Positions 56,660 through 64,000 are shown, numbered from the stretch's first letter. The stretch is DNA of 64,000 nt from Ruminococcus flavefaciens (GCA_023662725.1 JAMPIL010000001.1:1070349-1134348); one strand, 5' to 3'. Notes: generated by a model from the sequence alone, not told the origin. Program-made: numbers and translations.

Positions 56660-57427
56660 ATGTCAGGCTACAGTGTTTTTGCCCGATATTACGATGAATT
56701 GACTGCTAATATCGACTACGGCAGGCGAGGGGAGTACTTTCATGAAATTATAAAAAAATTCAAGGCAACTAAGGAAAATATCCTCCTCGATCTTGCCTGC
56801 GGAACGGGAAGCGTTTCCGAAGTCATGGCTCGGCTTGGTTATGATGTTATAGGGGTTGATAACTCCGATGAAATGCTCGGAATGGCTATTGAAAAAAAAT
56901 TTGAAAGCGGACTGAATATCCAGTATCTTTGTCAGGATATGCGAAAGCTCGATATGTTCGGGACTGTGGATGTGATAATTTGCGCTCTCGACAGCATAAA
57001 TCATCTTGCAAATCTTAACGATGTGCGTAAGGTGTTTGAGGGAGCAGCGTTTTTCTGTGAGATGAACGGTCTTTTCATTTTCGATGTAAACACGCTTTAC
57101 AAGCATCGGAAAATTCTTGCAAACAATACATTCACATATGAGACCGACAACGTTTACTGTATCTGGGAGAATACTCTCAATGCGGAAACGGACGAAGTCA
57201 GGATGAATCTCGAATTTTTTGAATGTGAGGAAAACGGTCTTTATTCGAGAAGCAGCGAGAGTTTTTCCGAAAAGGCTTACAGTGAAGAAGCCATAGAAAA
57301 GCTTCTTGAAGAAAGCGGATTCGAGATTCTTGCTAAATACGGCGACGATACTTTCGAGCCGCCTACGGAAACTTCACAGCGCATAATTTATGCGGCAAGA
57401 TGCATTAAAAACGGACAAACTATTTAA
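56660..57427 (+). CDS. Class I SAM-dependent methyltransferase
   Basis: 255 residues. ILLDLACGTGSVSEVMARLG is motif I and DVIICALDSINHLANL is the post-I/motif II part. YYDELTANIDYGRRGEYF is seen in the Firmicutes YqeM-like branch. Substrate unknown. Followed closely by hslO. Confidence 0.92.
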   Translation: MSGYSVFARYYDELTANIDYGRRGEYFHEIIKKFKATKENILLDLACGTGSVSEVMARLGYDVIGVDNSDEMLGMAIEKKFESGLNIQYLCQDMRKLDMFGTVDVIICALDSINHLANLNDVRKVFEGAAFFCEMNGLFIFDVNTLYKHRKILANNTFTYETDNVYCIWENTLNAETDEVRMNLEFFECEENGLYSRSSESFSEKAYSEEAIEKLLEESGFEILAKYGDDTFEPPTETSQRIIYAARCIKNGQTI

Positions 57428-57443
57428 AAAGAGGTAATTCAGA

Positions 57444-58313
57444 ATGGGAAAATTATACAGAGCAATTTCAGCCGACGGTTCGGCATTTGCAGAGGTTATT
57501 GACGCAAGGGATATCGTTGCGGAGATCGAAAGAATTCACAAAACATCAGCAGTTGTAACAGCAGGTCTTGGCAGACTTACAATAGCGGCTTCGCTCATGG
57601 GATATATGCTCAAAAATGACGGCGACAGCATTACTCTTCGAGTGGACGGCGGAGGTCCGGCAGGTCAGCTCACTGCGGTTGCGGACAACTGGGGAAACGT
57701 TAAAAGCTGCGTTGGAAATCCTGTAGTAGAGATTCCGCTCAACGCTCAGGGAAAGCTTGATGTCGGCGGAGCTATCGGAATGGACGGAACGCTTTCAGTC
57801 GTTAAAGATCTTGGAATGAAAGAGCCGTATGTCGGAGTTATACCGCTTGTTTCGGGAGAAATTGCCGAAGATATCGCAAGCTATTATGCGACAAGCGAGC
57901 AGATACCGACAGTTTGCAGTCTGGGAGTTCTGGTGAATCCTGATCTTACGGTGAAGTCTGCGGGAGGATTTCTCGTTCAGCTTCTGCCCTTTGCGGATGA
58001 AAAGTGTATTGACATAATCGAGAAGAACGTAGCCGGAATGCGTCCTATATCGGCAATGCTCGACGAGGGAAAAACTCCCGAAGAGATCGCAGGAATGCTC
58101 CTTGAAGGTCTCGAACCGAACGAGCTTGATTCGGCAGAGCCTGTATACGGATGTGATTGCAGCCGTGAGAGAACGGAAAGAGTTCTCATCAGTATAGGAA
58201 AAGACGAGTTGAACGCAATCGCTGCGGAGGGAAAGGATACGTCGGTCTGCTGTCATTTCTGCGGAAAGGAGTATGTTTTCACTCCGGATGAAATAAAAAA
58301 TCTGATAAAATAA
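57444..58313 (+). CDS. hslO: Hsp33 redox-regulated chaperone
   Basis: 289-residue chaperone activated by oxidation. LRVDGGGPAGQLTAVADNWG is the core, and the C-terminal redox switch has CDC and CHFC (the CxC...CxxC zinc set). Normal length. Confidence 0.97.
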   Translation: MGKLYRAISADGSAFAEVIDARDIVAEIERIHKTSAVVTAGLGRLTIAASLMGYMLKNDGDSITLRVDGGGPAGQLTAVADNWGNVKSCVGNPVVEIPLNAQGKLDVGGAIGMDGTLSVVKDLGMKEPYVGVIPLVSGEIAEDIASYYATSEQIPTVCSLGVLVNPDLTVKSAGGFLVQLLPFADEKCIDIIEKNVAGMRPISAMLDEGKTPEEIAGMLLEGLEPNELDSAEPVYGCDCSRERTERVLISIGKDELNAIAAEGKDTSVCCHFCGKEYVFTPDEIKNLIK

Positions 58314-58365
58314 AGATAGTCGGGAACTTATTTTCAGATAATATTTTTGATTTCAGGAGGTATTT

Positions 58366-59613
58366 ATGTACGAAAATAAAACCGAAGAACTTCCGGTAAA
58401 AACAGTTCTTGCCTGCGTCGATACCGGAGAATTCGATGCCGAAACTTCTATAAACGAACTCGCCGAGCTTGCTGAAACTGCCAACGCCGAGGTAGTAGGA
58501 ACGGTTATACAGAAGAAAACCTCCTACGATCCTGCAACTTGTATGGGCGCAGGCAGACTTCAGGAACTTAAAGAACAGCTTGAACCTCTTGAAGCGGAAC
58601 TTGTCGTTTTTGATCACGAGCTGACAGGAATTCAGGTGCGTAATATAGAGGAAATCCTCGATGTTCGTGTTATCGACCGAACTACGCTTATTCTCGATAT
58701 TTTTGCTCAGAGAGCAAGAACGAAAGAGGGTAAGCTTCAGGTCGAGCTTGCTCAGCAGAAATATCGTCTGCCGAGACTTACAGGAATGGGAACTGCTCTT
58801 TCAAGGCTCGGCGGAGGTATCGGAACGAGAGGTCCGGGTGAAACAAAACTCGAAACCGATAAGCGTCATATCCGCAGGAGAATTTCTTATCTTGAAAGCG
58901 AACTCGAAGAGCTTAAAAAACACCGCAGTTTCTCCCGTTCAAGACGTAAAAAGGACGGCGTACTTTGCGCAGCAATAGTCGGATATACTAATGTAGGAAA
59001 ATCTACTTTGCTTAACGCTCTGACCGATGCCGGAGTTCTTGCTGAAAACAAGTTGTTTGCCACTTTGGATATAACCTCACGCTCGGTGGAACTTCCCGAT
59101 GGAAGAACGGTTATGCTTATTGATACGGTAGGACTCATCCGCCGCTTGCCGCATAATCTTGTAGAAGCTTTTAAATCGACTCTCGAAGAAGCTGCTGCTG
59201 CGGACGTTATTCTCAATGTACAGGATTTGTCCTCACCCGAAAGAATTCAGCAGGCAGAAGTTACAGAAAAGCTTCTGGGCGAGCTTGGATGCGGTGATAT
59301 CCCAAAAATCAACGTTATGAATAAACTCGATGCGGCAATTGATGCCGATACTGTTTTTGAGGATGATTCTACTGTTCTTATAAGTGCAAAAGAGCGTATC
59401 GGATTCGATAAGCTTCTTGATCGCATTGCAGAAAAACTTCCGGAAACCGCAAAGAGAATGACACTTCTTGTGCCCTATGAACGTACTGCCTTTATCGGAA
59501 AAATAAGAGAAGACGGCAGGATTTTTTCCGAGGAATATACCGAGAACGGAACTCTTATCGACGCTCTTGTAGATATAAAGCTTGTGAAAGAAGCGCAGGG
59601 GATGATCATATAG
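58366..59613 (+). CDS. hflX: GTPase HflX
   Basis: 415-residue ribosome-associated GTPase. The N-terminal HflX domain has GAGRLQELKEQLEPLEAE, then RLGGGIGTRGPGETKLE. The G1 motif GYTNVGKS is at 206-213, with DTVGLIRRLPHNLVEAF (G3) and NKLD (G4). It rescues stalled ribosomes under stress in other bacteria. Confidence 0.97.
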   Translation: MYENKTEELPVKTVLACVDTGEFDAETSINELAELAETANAEVVGTVIQKKTSYDPATCMGAGRLQELKEQLEPLEAELVVFDHELTGIQVRNIEEILDVRVIDRTTLILDIFAQRARTKEGKLQVELAQQKYRLPRLTGMGTALSRLGGGIGTRGPGETKLETDKRHIRRRISYLESELEELKKHRSFSRSRRKKDGVLCAAIVGYTNVGKSTLLNALTDAGVLAENKLFATLDITSRSVELPDGRTVMLIDTVGLIRRLPHNLVEAFKSTLEEAAAADVILNVQDLSSPERIQQAEVTEKLLGELGCGDIPKINVMNKLDAAIDADTVFEDDSTVLISAKERIGFDKLLDRIAEKLPETAKRMTLLVPYERTAFIGKIREDGRIFSEEYTENGTLIDALVDIKLVKEAQGMII

Positions 59614-59683
59614 TGAATTGATGATTTTTGCCTTAAAATCGGCGGATGCAACCTGCCGTTGACAAATTGTAAAGCATGATTGC

Positions 59684-59712
59684 TTGAATGTAACCGGAAT
59701 TAATGGTATGAT
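59684..59712 (+). promoter_or_regulatory. Promoter of the XRE membrane regulator
   Basis: TTGAAT, 17-base spacer, TATGAT; about 70 bases before the ATG. Confidence 0.5.
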
Positions 59713-59787
59713 TTTTACAGAAATGATGAATTGAATCTGCCGGCGGATTCGGGGTTCATAATAATGGTTCAAAAGGAGAAAATCACA

Positions 59788-60786
59788 ATGATACTTGCAG
59801 ATAAAATAATCAATTTAAGAAAGAAAAACGGTATGTCGCAGGAAGAGCTTGCTGAGAAAATGAACGTGAGCCGACAGTCGGTTTCAAAATGGGAAGGAGC
59901 GCAGTCCGTTCCGGATCTTAATAAAATCATCATGCTTTCTGAAATATTCGGGGTAACTACAGATAGTCTTTTGAAAGACGAGCTTGACCCGGAAATCTTT
60001 TGCTGTAATGAAATTTCCGATGATACTCCTGATTTAAGAAAGGTGACTATGGAAGAAGCCTCAGCATTCCTTAAAACTAATATCCGAAATGCCGGAAGAA
60101 TTGCTTTGGCAACTTTGCTTTTCATATTATCGCCTATTCTTATGATAATTCTTTCCGTTTCAGGAGAAACAGGAATGATCCCTCTGTCAGAAGATCAAGG
60201 CAGCGAGATCGGATTTGTTGTTATGATAGTTATTGCTGCGATCGCAACAGCAATTTGCATTGTCATAAACAGAGAGATGTCGCCGTATGAATTTCTTGAA
60301 AAAGAAGCTATCGAAACTGAATACGGTGTTTCCGGAATGGTGAGGAAGAAAATGGAGAGCCGTGAAGTTTCTCACACGAAAAATATTATCGTAGGAACTA
60401 TTCTTTGCATTTTATCTATTGTTCCGCTGTTGACAATACAAATAATTAAGGGCGAAAACGATTTTTACGACTCTTTGGGTATAGGTATGCTTTTCTTTAT
60501 TTGCGCAATAGGAGTTTATTTTATTGTAAAAACTTCTGCTGAATTCAACGGTTATCGTAAGCTTCTTGAAGAGGATGATTATTCACGGGAGAAAAAGTAT
60601 GAAAAACAGAACAAGGTGAATATTTCTGCGGTATATTGGCTTGTTGTTACAGTAGTTTTCTTACTTCTGGGATTTGAAGGATTTGTTTTTGACGTTGGAT
60701 GGAAATACGCAGGTTTGATATGGCCTATTGCAGGAATTTTATACGGCGTTGTATATGAACTGAAAAAATTGGATAAGAAAAAATGA
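59788..60786 (+). CDS. XRE-family regulator with C-terminal membrane domain
   Basis: 332 residues. An N-terminal helix-turn-helix (MSQEELAEKMNVSRQSVSKWEGAQ) at about 15-60 is followed by four hydrophobic helices (about 112-135, 150-170, 215-235, 290-325). Such membrane-tethered XRE proteins are common in Clostridia near transporters or envelope genes. AAGGAG nine bases before 59788 fixes the start; the longer frame lacks a ribosome site. The signal it senses is unknown. Confidence 0.85.
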   Translation: MILADKIINLRKKNGMSQEELAEKMNVSRQSVSKWEGAQSVPDLNKIIMLSEIFGVTTDSLLKDELDPEIFCCNEISDDTPDLRKVTMEEASAFLKTNIRNAGRIALATLLFILSPILMIILSVSGETGMIPLSEDQGSEIGFVVMIVIAAIATAICIVINREMSPYEFLEKEAIETEYGVSGMVRKKMESREVSHTKNIIVGTILCILSIVPLLTIQIIKGENDFYDSLGIGMLFFICAIGVYFIVKTSAEFNGYRKLLEEDDYSREKKYEKQNKVNISAVYWLVVTVVFLLLGFEGFVFDVGWKYAGLIWPIAGILYGVVYELKKLDKKK

Positions 60787-60809
60787 TATAGACGCTTGTT
60801 TTACAAAAG

Positions 60810-60911
60810 ATGGTGAATGCTGGGGAAACTTATCCCAATGGTCTTATCACATACTCCGATTATGAAATTTCAGGAAAAAATAGATATGCAGCAATGCATG
60901 AACAGAGTTGA
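60810..60911 (+). pseudogene. Short protein-like frame, possible gene remnant
   Basis: A 33-codon frame (MVNAGETYPNGLITYSDYEI...) without a ribosome site, with an in-frame stop just upstream. Composition is protein-like and its neighbours in other frames are not. It may be the tail of a lost gene. Weak evidence. Confidence 0.3.
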
Positions 60912-60931
60912 AGAAAAGATAAAATAAAAAC

Positions 60932-60953
60932 AAGGGACTGTTTTCAGTCCCTT
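60932..60953 (-). terminator. Terminator of the M50 gene pair
   Basis: Minus strand AAGGGACTG-AAAA-CAGTCCCTT then GTTTTTATTTT. The stem begins at the stop codon of the M50 gene. It may also act on the plus strand. Confidence 0.8.
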
Positions 60954-61527
60954 AAAATTTTGTATGATCGGAAATAAAAAGAATAACCGAAATGAGAAAC
61001 AGTGGAAATAAAGCTCTTTCCTTGAAAATAAAAAGCATGAAGAGTATAACTGAAATCCCAAGTTTTATCGAAGTCAGGATTTTTTCCGCAATTCGTTCGC
61101 CGGAAGCGCCGAGAGTGAAAAGCGATATCGCTGAGCCTCCGTCGAGCTGTTTATATGGGAGCAGATTGTAAATTGCCAGAAAAAGATTTATTATCCGAAA
61201 TACAGGTAATAAATTTGCCCACTTACAAAAAGCAAATATAAAAAGATTAAATGCCGGACCTGACAGAAGCACAAAAAGCTCTTGTTTAACAGGTGATGCG
61301 GCATTTTTTTTGAGTATCATGCAAATACCTGAACCCATAAAATCAATCGAGGTTATTTTTCTTTTGGAAATAAATGCGGCGAAGATATGTCCCAGTTCGT
61401 GAAAAATACAGGCGGTATAAAACGATAGAATCGTTCCGTTTTCCTTGCTCAGGAAGATAAGAGCATTGAAGAGCAGGAAAGTAAAATGTATCCGGAGCTG
61501 TGTATTATTAAGCTTAAAGTTTATCAA
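60952..61527 (-). CDS. M50 membrane protease, SpoIVFB-like
   Basis: 191-residue polytopic protease. Zinc motif HELGH (FHELGHIFAAF) lies near residue 43-47 and the third ligand is in YKQLDGGSA. No PDZ domain. The start is a TTG that overlaps the upstream gene by 14 bases with no clear ribosome site, so expression depends on coupling. In Bacillus SpoIVFB activates sigma-K; assignment to that role here is not shown. Confidence 0.85.
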   Translation of the reverse strand: MINFKLNNTQLRIHFTFLLFNALIFLSKENGTILSFYTACIFHELGHIFAAFISKRKITSIDFMGSGICMILKKNAASPVKQELFVLLSGPAFNLFIFAFCKWANLLPVFRIINLFLAIYNLLPYKQLDGGSAISLFTLGASGERIAEKILTSIKLGISVILFMLFIFKERALFPLFLISVILFISDHTKF

Positions 61528-61798
61528 TTAACGACGCAATAAAGTCGATCGGATTCGGAAAAAGCTCTTTCGGCTGCGACGCAAGAGTTGTTATACGATT
61601 CAAAAGACTTCCTGCAATATCAGGATAGATCATGTTTGCTCCGAAGAAAAGAGCAGAAATAATAATACACATTACAGACTGCATTGCCGCAGCGTCATCA
61701 GCTCTGCCAAGACGTTTATTATCGTATTCCGCAAGAAGAGCTTCCGGCGAGTCTTCTTCCGGTTCGGTTGATGTAATAATTTCGTCGTTTTCATTCAT
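61514..61798 (-). CDS. Small membrane protein paired with the M50 protease
   Basis: 94 residues: an acidic N-terminus (STEPEEDSPEALLAEYDNKR), one membrane helix (SVMCIIISALFFGANMIY), and a short tail. The position and overlap suggest a partner or inhibitor of the protease, as SpoIVFA is for SpoIVFB, but it is not a sequence match that I recognise. AAAAAGGAG precedes the ATG. Confidence 0.65.
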   Translation of the reverse strand: MNENDEIITSTEPEEDSPEALLAEYDNKRLGRADDAAAMQSVMCIIISALFFGANMIYPDIAGSLLNRITTLASQPKELFPNPIDFIASLIDKL

Positions 61799-61904
61799 AA
61801 TATCAGCTCCTTTTTCAAATAATTATGCTGAAAAAAGATGAAATAGTACAGAAACGAGATCTTTTAATATATTAGAGCGTGTGTTTACAGGTTCTTATCT
61901 GCTG

Positions 61905-61933
61905 TTGACAAATAGGGGCTTATCGGATATAAT
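61905..61933 (+). promoter_or_regulatory. Promoter of the orphan response regulator
   Basis: TTGACA at 61905-61910, 17-base spacer, TATAAT at 61928-61933, 36 bases before the ATG. Confidence 0.8.
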
Positions 61934-61969
61934 AAAAATGACATAAACAGCAAATAAAGGGGAATATTC

Positions 61970-62647
61970 ATGAACAGAACTATTCTTATTATAGAAGATG
62001 ATAACGATATAAATAATATGCTGACCATTCTTCTCAGCAGAAACGGATATAGAACGGTCAGCGCTTTTTCAGGAACAGAAGGACTTCTCGTTCACAATAA
62101 TGAGATAGACCTGATACTGCTTGATTTGATGCTTCCCGGAAGAAGCGGCGAGGAGATTATCAGTGACCTTAAAGAAAAACACAGCGTTCCGATCATAGTT
62201 ATGAGCGCCGTTCATGATGTTGAAAAAAAGGTAGATATGTTTGCTCTGGGTGCGGACGACTATGTTACAAAGCCTTTTCACAATGAAGAGCTTCTTGCAC
62301 GAATAGCAGTAAGGCTTCGCTACGGAACTGATAATCCGGAAGAGAAAAAACTCCTTGCTTATAAGGATATCGGGCTTGATACCGAAAATTTTACGGCAGT
62401 ATGCAATGGGAAACAAATTGAATTTTCAAAGCATGAATTTGCTCTTTTAAGTATGCTTATGGAGAATCCCTCACGAACCTGTACCAAAAGTATGATATAC
62501 GACAAGGTCTGGGATTATGAAAATTCTGCCGACGATAACACGCTGAACGTCCATATAAGCAGGATTCGCCGCAAGCTGAAAGAATGCAATCCGGAGCAGG
62601 AGTATATTGAAACGGTTTGGGGAATAGGCTATAGGCTTATGAAATAG
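61970..62647 (+). CDS. Orphan OmpR-family response regulator
   Basis: 225 residues. Receiver with IIEDDNDINNML, phosphoacceptor Asp52 (LILLDLMLPG) and Lys in DDYVTKPFHN. The winged helix has NTLNVHISRIRRKLKE and ends TVWGIGYRLMK. AAGGGGAA precedes the ATG. No histidine kinase gene follows; the next gene is convergent. A kinase encoded elsewhere must be the partner. Confidence 0.92.
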   Translation: MNRTILIIEDDNDINNMLTILLSRNGYRTVSAFSGTEGLLVHNNEIDLILLDLMLPGRSGEEIISDLKEKHSVPIIVMSAVHDVEKKVDMFALGADDYVTKPFHNEELLARIAVRLRYGTDNPEEKKLLAYKDIGLDTENFTAVCNGKQIEFSKHEFALLSMLMENPSRTCTKSMIYDKVWDYENSADDNTLNVHISRIRRKLKECNPEQEYIETVWGIGYRLMK

Positions 62648-62683
62648 AAAGCTGAACTTCATAAATTCAGAACGAGTTCAAAC

Positions 62684-62941
62684 TTAATCGCATCTCACAA
62701 GAAGCTGTACGGCAGTGTTAAATCCGACATTGAAAGCGTTTTCCATATATTCGTGTACAATAGCGACGAATTCCATTTCGCCATCATTTCTTGTGTCGTA
62801 ATCGTCTTTTAAATCGGGAAGATATTTGTCAAAGATTTTGTCGAACTTCACATTAAGTTTATGCGGATCGAGCCTTGAATCGGCTGGTTTTTCGTCCATA
62901 ATTGCTTGGAACATTGCGTTTAATAAAAAATTTTTGCTCAT
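62684..62941 (-). CDS. Small acidic protein, unknown function
   Basis: 85 residues (MSKNFLLNAMFQAIMDEKPA...), highly charged and alpha-helical, ending VGFNTAVQLLVRCD. AAAAGGAG is well placed. No family recognised. It stands at the start of the accessory patch and is oriented against the response regulator. Confidence 0.65.
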   Translation of the reverse strand: MSKNFLLNAMFQAIMDEKPADSRLDPHKLNVKFDKIFDKYLPDLKDDYDTRNDGEMEFVAIVHEYMENAFNVGFNTAVQLLVRCD

Positions 62942-62968
62942 AAAAATAAAAACTCCTTTTCAAATTAC

Positions 62969-63073
62969 TTGACAAGAAAGTTTATCTGATGTATAATAGA
63001 TTTCAGATAGAGCAATCTGTCGATGAGATAGAACGTTTGCAACTTTGACGAGGGGCAACGTTCTATTTTTTTT
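62969..63073 (+). ncRNA. Candidate ~70-nt RNA with own promoter and terminator
   Basis: TTGACA at 62969, 17-base spacer, TATAAT at 62992-62997. The expected transcript starts near 63003. It forms a small hairpin CAGAT/ATCTG and then ATAGAACGTT/AACGTTCTAT (63028-63037 with 63057-63066), followed by eight T. No open frame. Its end overlaps the last codons of the convergent RHH gene, so the RNA is antisense to the tail of that mRNA. Confidence 0.6.
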
Positions 63074-63233
63074 GTAAAAGTAGGTGTATACCTTGACGGA
63101 TAGCCTCGCCTTTAGTTATATTGTGCTTTTTGCAATAATCTTGTAACAATCTTTCAGTTTCAGCATCAAGTCTAACACTATAGCGTATATCCTTTGGATT
63201 TTCCTCCTTTGGTCTGCCTGTTCTTGGTGACAT
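63063..63233 (-). CDS. Ribbon-helix-helix (CopG-like) DNA-binding protein, 56 residues
   Basis: Short gene: MSPRTGRPKEENPKDI then RYSVRLDAETERLLQDYCKK and HNITKGEAIRQGIHLLL, the usual beta strand followed by two helices of a ribbon-helix-helix fold. GAGGTG lies before the ATG at 63233. It is preceded by a promoter embedded in a 12-bp inverted repeat, consistent with autorepression. Such proteins are frequent on mobile elements and in toxin-antitoxin units. Confidence 0.85.
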   Translation of the reverse strand: MSPRTGRPKEENPKDIRYSVRLDAETERLLQDYCKKHNITKGEAIRQGIHLLLQKK

Positions 63234-63244
63234 AATTTCACCTC

Positions 63245-63292
63245 ACTTTTTGTCACATCTATATTATACTTTATGCGTGACAAAAAGTCAAG
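63245..63292 (-). promoter_or_regulatory. Promoter with 12-bp inverted-repeat operator of the RHH gene
   Basis: Minus strand TTGACT, 17-base spacer, TATAAT. The perfect repeat ACTTTTTGTCAC (63245-63256) and GTGACAAAAAGT (63277-63288) flanks the -10 box and overlaps the -35 box. Confidence 0.8.
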
Positions 63293-63346
63293 AGATTTCT
63301 GAAATTTTTCAAGAAAAGTACCCCGAACAGAGTGCTTAATAAAATA

Positions 63347-63375
63347 TTGACAATTAATGTAAAAAGCTGTATAAT
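63347..63375 (+). promoter_or_regulatory. Promoter of the type I toxin mRNA
   Basis: TTGACA at 63347-63352, 17-base spacer, TATAAT at 63370-63375. Confidence 0.8.
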
Positions 63376-63444
63376 AAAAGCTGAGAGTATACCATAAAAC
63401 GGTAGGCGGTCAAATCCTTAACTCCCGGAAGGGAGTGAATATTT

Positions 63445-63543
63445 ATGAACTATGTAACATGGCAAGATTTGATTCAGCTTGGAATTTTATTCACAGCTGC
63501 TGCAAGTTTACTATACAAAATTTTTCATGATAAAAGGAAATAG
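63445..63543 (+). CDS. Small hydrophobic toxin (type I, holin-like/Fst-like)
   Basis: 32-residue peptide: NYVTWQDLIQLG, a hydrophobic segment ILFTAAASLLYKIF, and a positively charged end HDKRK. This is the usual size and layout of type I toxins that insert in the membrane (putative holin-like toxin/Fst-like groups). The ribosome site GGGAGTGA lies just upstream and is complementary to the convergent RNA. A leader of about 65 bases contains a small hairpin. Confidence 0.75.
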   Translation: MNYVTWQDLIQLGILFTAAASLLYKIFHDKRK

Positions 63544-63575
63544 CCGCCCCAACTGCCAATTTTGAGCGGCTATTT
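63538..63575. terminator. Shared bidirectional terminator of toxin mRNA and antitoxin RNA
   Basis: Perfect 10-bp stem AAATAGCCGC (63538-63547) with GCGGCTATTT (63566-63575), with T-rich ends on both strands. The toxin stop codon lies in the stem. Confidence 0.85.
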
Positions 63576-63624
63576 CTTTAGTTTTCTCATTATCGGGAGC
63601 GACCGTCTATCGGTATGCTCTCTT
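63538..63624 (-). ncRNA. Candidate antitoxin RNA, convergent with the toxin gene
   Basis: Transcript from the promoter at 63632-63660 would start near 63624 with GAGAGCATACCG, fold ACCG/CGGT, and end at the shared stem. TCGCTCCC in it can pair with GGGAGTGA at the toxin ribosome site (8 bp, one G-U). The toxin leader starts with a similar GAGAGTATACC. This matches the par/Fst type of type I antitoxin RNA. Confidence 0.65.
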
Positions 63625-63631
63625 CCTTTAT

Positions 63632-63660
63632 ATTATATTCGATTATTTTGAAAAAGTCAA
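63632..63660 (-). promoter_or_regulatory. Promoter of the antitoxin RNA
   Basis: Minus strand TTGACT, 17-base spacer, TATAAT. Confidence 0.75.
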
Positions 63661-64000
63661 TACTTGTCGATACTTTTTTTGCGTTTTTTGTCGGAAACTG
63701 TCGTAAAATGTCTTTAATCATCACCTTGATGAATTCTTTGTTTAGGAGATAGCCGACTTCTCTTCGGCAGTTCTAAGAATTATCAATTCGCATAATAAAA
63801 TTTAAGACAAATTTAAAGTAATATGACATAATATAGCTAAAAAAATGCAATTTACAAACAAATTACATACAAAAACTAAAACCTCAGCCAGTCACATACA
63901 AGACAAGCTGGGGTTTTAATATAATAAAGATACAAATCCAGTCCATTCGACATAATACGACAAAAATCTTCAAATAACATATTGCATTCGTACCTTTGTT
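63661..64000. other. Right-edge region without a recognised gene
   Basis: AT-rich. A hairpin CCGACTTCTCTTCGG-like is near 63751-63769. A 43-codon minus frame (63590-63721) overlaps the antitoxin promoter and is not called. Only the terminator at 63878-63917 is clear. Confidence 0.5.
63878..63917 (-). terminator. Terminator of a minus-strand gene beyond the right edge
   Basis: 11-bp stem AAAACCTCAGC/GCTGGGGTTTT with one G-U pair. The better T-tract (TTTTAGTTTTTG) is on the minus strand. Confidence 0.6.

Noticed and set aside
63590-63721. 43-codon minus-strand frame (MIKDILRQFPTKNAKKV...)
   Set aside because: Composition is protein-like, but it spans the -35/-10 boxes and 5' part of the antitoxin RNA and has no ribosome site at a normal distance. 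It may be a remnant, but I cannot support it as a gene.

Overview
The window reads as a chromosomal segment of an AT-rich, low-GC Gram-positive anaerobe, most likely a Ruminococcus-type Clostridia (Oscillospiraceae). The main reasons are a secreted pectin/hemicellulose esterase carrying a type I dockerin and a Thr-rich linker (a cellulosome component), sporulation-lineage genes (spoIIP, gerW/ytfJ, a SpoIVFB-like protease), a T-box in front of alaS, an L-box in front of lysine genes, and strong TTGACA-N17-TATAAT promoters. No rRNA, tRNA, CRISPR array, IS element or complete prophage was recognised. The assignment is by recognition of protein families, not by a database search.

Layout. 1-3.3 kb (minus): a two-component system (kinase cut by the window edge) and two tandem RadC-like proteins, one of which has lost its metal motif. 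3.8-6.9 kb: a 1032-residue CE12-CBM13-dockerin-CBM35-CE12 esterase. 7-14.7 kb: rpmB (minus), then a long plus-strand run, M50 protease-scpA-scpB-DUF2953-gerW-dacF-rluB-small protein-metA-membrane protein, that partly matches a conserved Firmicutes neighbourhood. 14.7-20.9 kb: cell-envelope genes on both strands (polysaccharide deacetylase, spoIIP, a YiiX-like amidase, cardiolipin synthase, a 59-residue protein, a FemX-like aminoacyltransferase). 21.2-32.7 kb: T-box-alaS-HIT-phosphoribosyltransferase-comEC-holA-rnmV, an MBOAT/DHHW O-acylation pair, an SDR and a membrane protein. 32.7-35.9 kb: a 960-bp regulatory region with three strong promoters, a candidate small RNA and a structured leader, ahead of an unusual XRE-cupin-acyl-CoA synthetase fusion. 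36-42 kb: two solute-binding lipoproteins divergent from a cytoplasmic sugar-sensor/GGDEF protein. 42-46 kb (minus): an L-box-controlled lysine operon (asd-GNAT-dapA-dapB-thioesterase). 46-54 kb: queA, a PAS protein, tgt, gph, a SUFU protein and secA. 54-59.6 kb: two paralogous repeat lipoproteins, a methyltransferase, hslO and hflX. 59.7-62.9 kb: an XRE membrane regulator, an M50 protease with a small partner, and an orphan response regulator. 62.9-64 kb: a compact accessory patch with a short RNA candidate, a ribbon-helix-helix repressor with its own operator, and a type I toxin-antitoxin locus with a 32-residue hydrophobic toxin.

How the parts work together. Housekeeping (translation, chromosome segregation, secretion, queuosine, lysine and methionine precursors) dominates. 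Envelope construction and remodelling is the second theme. Polysaccharide sensing and use is the third: dockerin esterase, solute-binding proteins and sugar-sensor cyclase. The most unusual pieces are the three-promoter region with its small RNA and fused XRE-cupin-AMP ligase, the type I toxin locus with the nearby RNA gene, and short dispersed intergenic repeats, one of which has MITE-like inverted ends in the secA leader.
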